DNA of 37,692 nucleotides. Origin: Rhodocyclaceae bacterium. GTDB lineage: Bacteria > Pseudomonadota > Gammaproteobacteria > Burkholderiales > Rhodocyclaceae. The DNA is taken from contig JANJVS010000098.1 of the NCBI GenBank assembly GCA_024709955.1, forward strand, positions 1 through 37,692, in the 5' to 3' direction. Numbering within the stretch: the stretch's first letter is position 1; each line of letters opens with the position of its first letter. Below, piece after piece: positions 37,378 to 37,692 of the stretch. The position numbers were made by a program, and so were the translations under genes. A model generated the notes under the pieces. The model was not told the origin of the DNA. It made no database searches and saw nothing but the letters and a program-made list of their open reading frames with translations.

Positions 37378-37400
37378 CTGTAGGAAGCTACAGTTTTTTT
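37378..37400 (+). terminator. Intrinsic terminator-like hairpin with T7, no plus-strand gene before it
   Basis: CTGTAG-GAAG-CTACAG (37378-37393) followed by TTTTTTT on the plus strand. It sits in the divergent gap between the peptidase (minus) and the CoA-transferase (plus), so it ends no annotated gene. Confidence 0.7.
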
Positions 37401-37427
37401 CCGCGATTTGCGGCGATTCCTTGGCGA

Positions 37428-37451
37428 AAAACTCGGCGCCGGCGGGACGGT
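37428..37451 (-). repeat. 24-base repeat copy upstream of the CoA-transferase
   Basis: Perfect GAGTTTT-type copy in reverse orientation, 55 bases before the start codon at 37507. A TACACT -10-like box (37469-37474) lies 17 bases after it, so the repeat covers the expected -35 area. Confidence 0.8.
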
Positions 37452-37506
37452 GAGCGGGCGCCGTGTTCTACACTGCGGGCTTTCCATCTCCCGCCTGGAC
37501 GACCGC

Positions 37507-37692
37507 ATGACCACTGCCTCCCCCGCCCCCCTCGCCGGCTTGCGCGTGCTGGACCTGACGCGCCTGCTGCCGGGGCCCGTCTGCACCCTGCATCTCGCCG
37601 ATCTCGGCGCCGAGGTGATCAAGATCGAGGACACCGGGGCGGGCGATTACGCGCGCACCATGGGGCTGGGCGCGGCGCCGGGGGAGGACAGC
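37507..37692 (+). CDS. CaiB/BaiF family CoA-transferase, N-terminal part (3' truncated by window edge)
   Basis: First 62 codons of a class III CoA-transferase or alpha-methylacyl-CoA-racemase-like protein. The N-terminal [18 protein letters not shown] is followed by [24 protein letters not shown], which is the conserved CoA-binding start of the family. The GAEVIKIE box is diagnostic. The substrate acid cannot be told from this part, and the catalytic aspartate is beyond the edge. The start is the ATG at 37507; no strong ribosome site was seen. Confidence 0.88.
   Translation, partial: MTTASPAPLAGLRVLDLTRLLPGPVCTLHLADLGAEVIKIEDTGAGDYARTMGLGAAPGEDS

Overview
The window is a very GC-rich stretch (about 70 % in the lines I counted) of a bacterial chromosome. 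It is packed with genes on both strands and carries mostly housekeeping and metabolic functions. Protein families and gene order (glyA-nrdR-ribD; pmbA next to darP-mogA; a 2-oxo-acid-type TRAP transporter; a GT35/GH57 glycogen cluster) suggest a betaproteobacterium, perhaps of the Rhodocyclales. That placement is inference from general family knowledge, not from a search. No rRNA, tRNA, CRISPR array, phage or insertion sequence was seen.

Layout. 1-534: end of an amino-acid decarboxylase. 510-8740 (minus): a probable envelope signalling set, namely a secreted RCC1-repeat protein, a FecR/TPR/beta-barrel protein and a CHASE2 adenylate/guanylate cyclase. 8812-18861 (minus): a glycogen/maltodextrin run glgC - GH57 - glgP - pgi - [low-GC secreted protein with a Tudor/agenet-like domain] - glgA - folA. 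18964-21218 (minus): a histone-H1-like DUF2934 protein behind an FNR-type promoter, then thyA-glk. 21247-24248 (plus): an M17 aminopeptidase and an uncharacterised protein with PilZ-like motifs. 24546-27006: mogA and darP (minus), diverging from pmbA (plus). 27103-31958: one set of TRAP membrane genes (dctQ-dctM, minus) flanked by two binding-protein genes (plus). 31955-36404 (plus): histidine phosphatase, glyA, nrdR, ribD, a small membrane protein and an FKBP isomerase. 36574-37321 (minus): a frameshifted HEXXH metallopeptidase. 37507-end: start of a CaiB/BaiF CoA-transferase.

How the genes work together. glk, pgi, glgC, glgA, glgP and the GH57 enzyme link glucose, hexose phosphates and stored alpha-glucan. 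thyA and folA are partners in the thymidylate cycle, and glyA supplies the one-carbon units. The TRAP system probably imports small 2-oxo or hydroxy acids.

The most unusual signal is a family of 24-base repeats (ACCGTCCCGC followed by CGGCGCCGASTTTT). I count eleven recognisable or full copies plus one diverged 3-mismatch copy. They lie between genes and inside pgi, folA, the aminopeptidase gene, dctM and the tail of the cyclase gene. The unit is a multiple of three and has no stop codon in any of the six frames, so it can sit in coding sequence without breaking it. Two head-to-head pairs lie exactly between convergent genes and form A-tract/GC-stem/T-tract hairpins that could act as two-way terminators.
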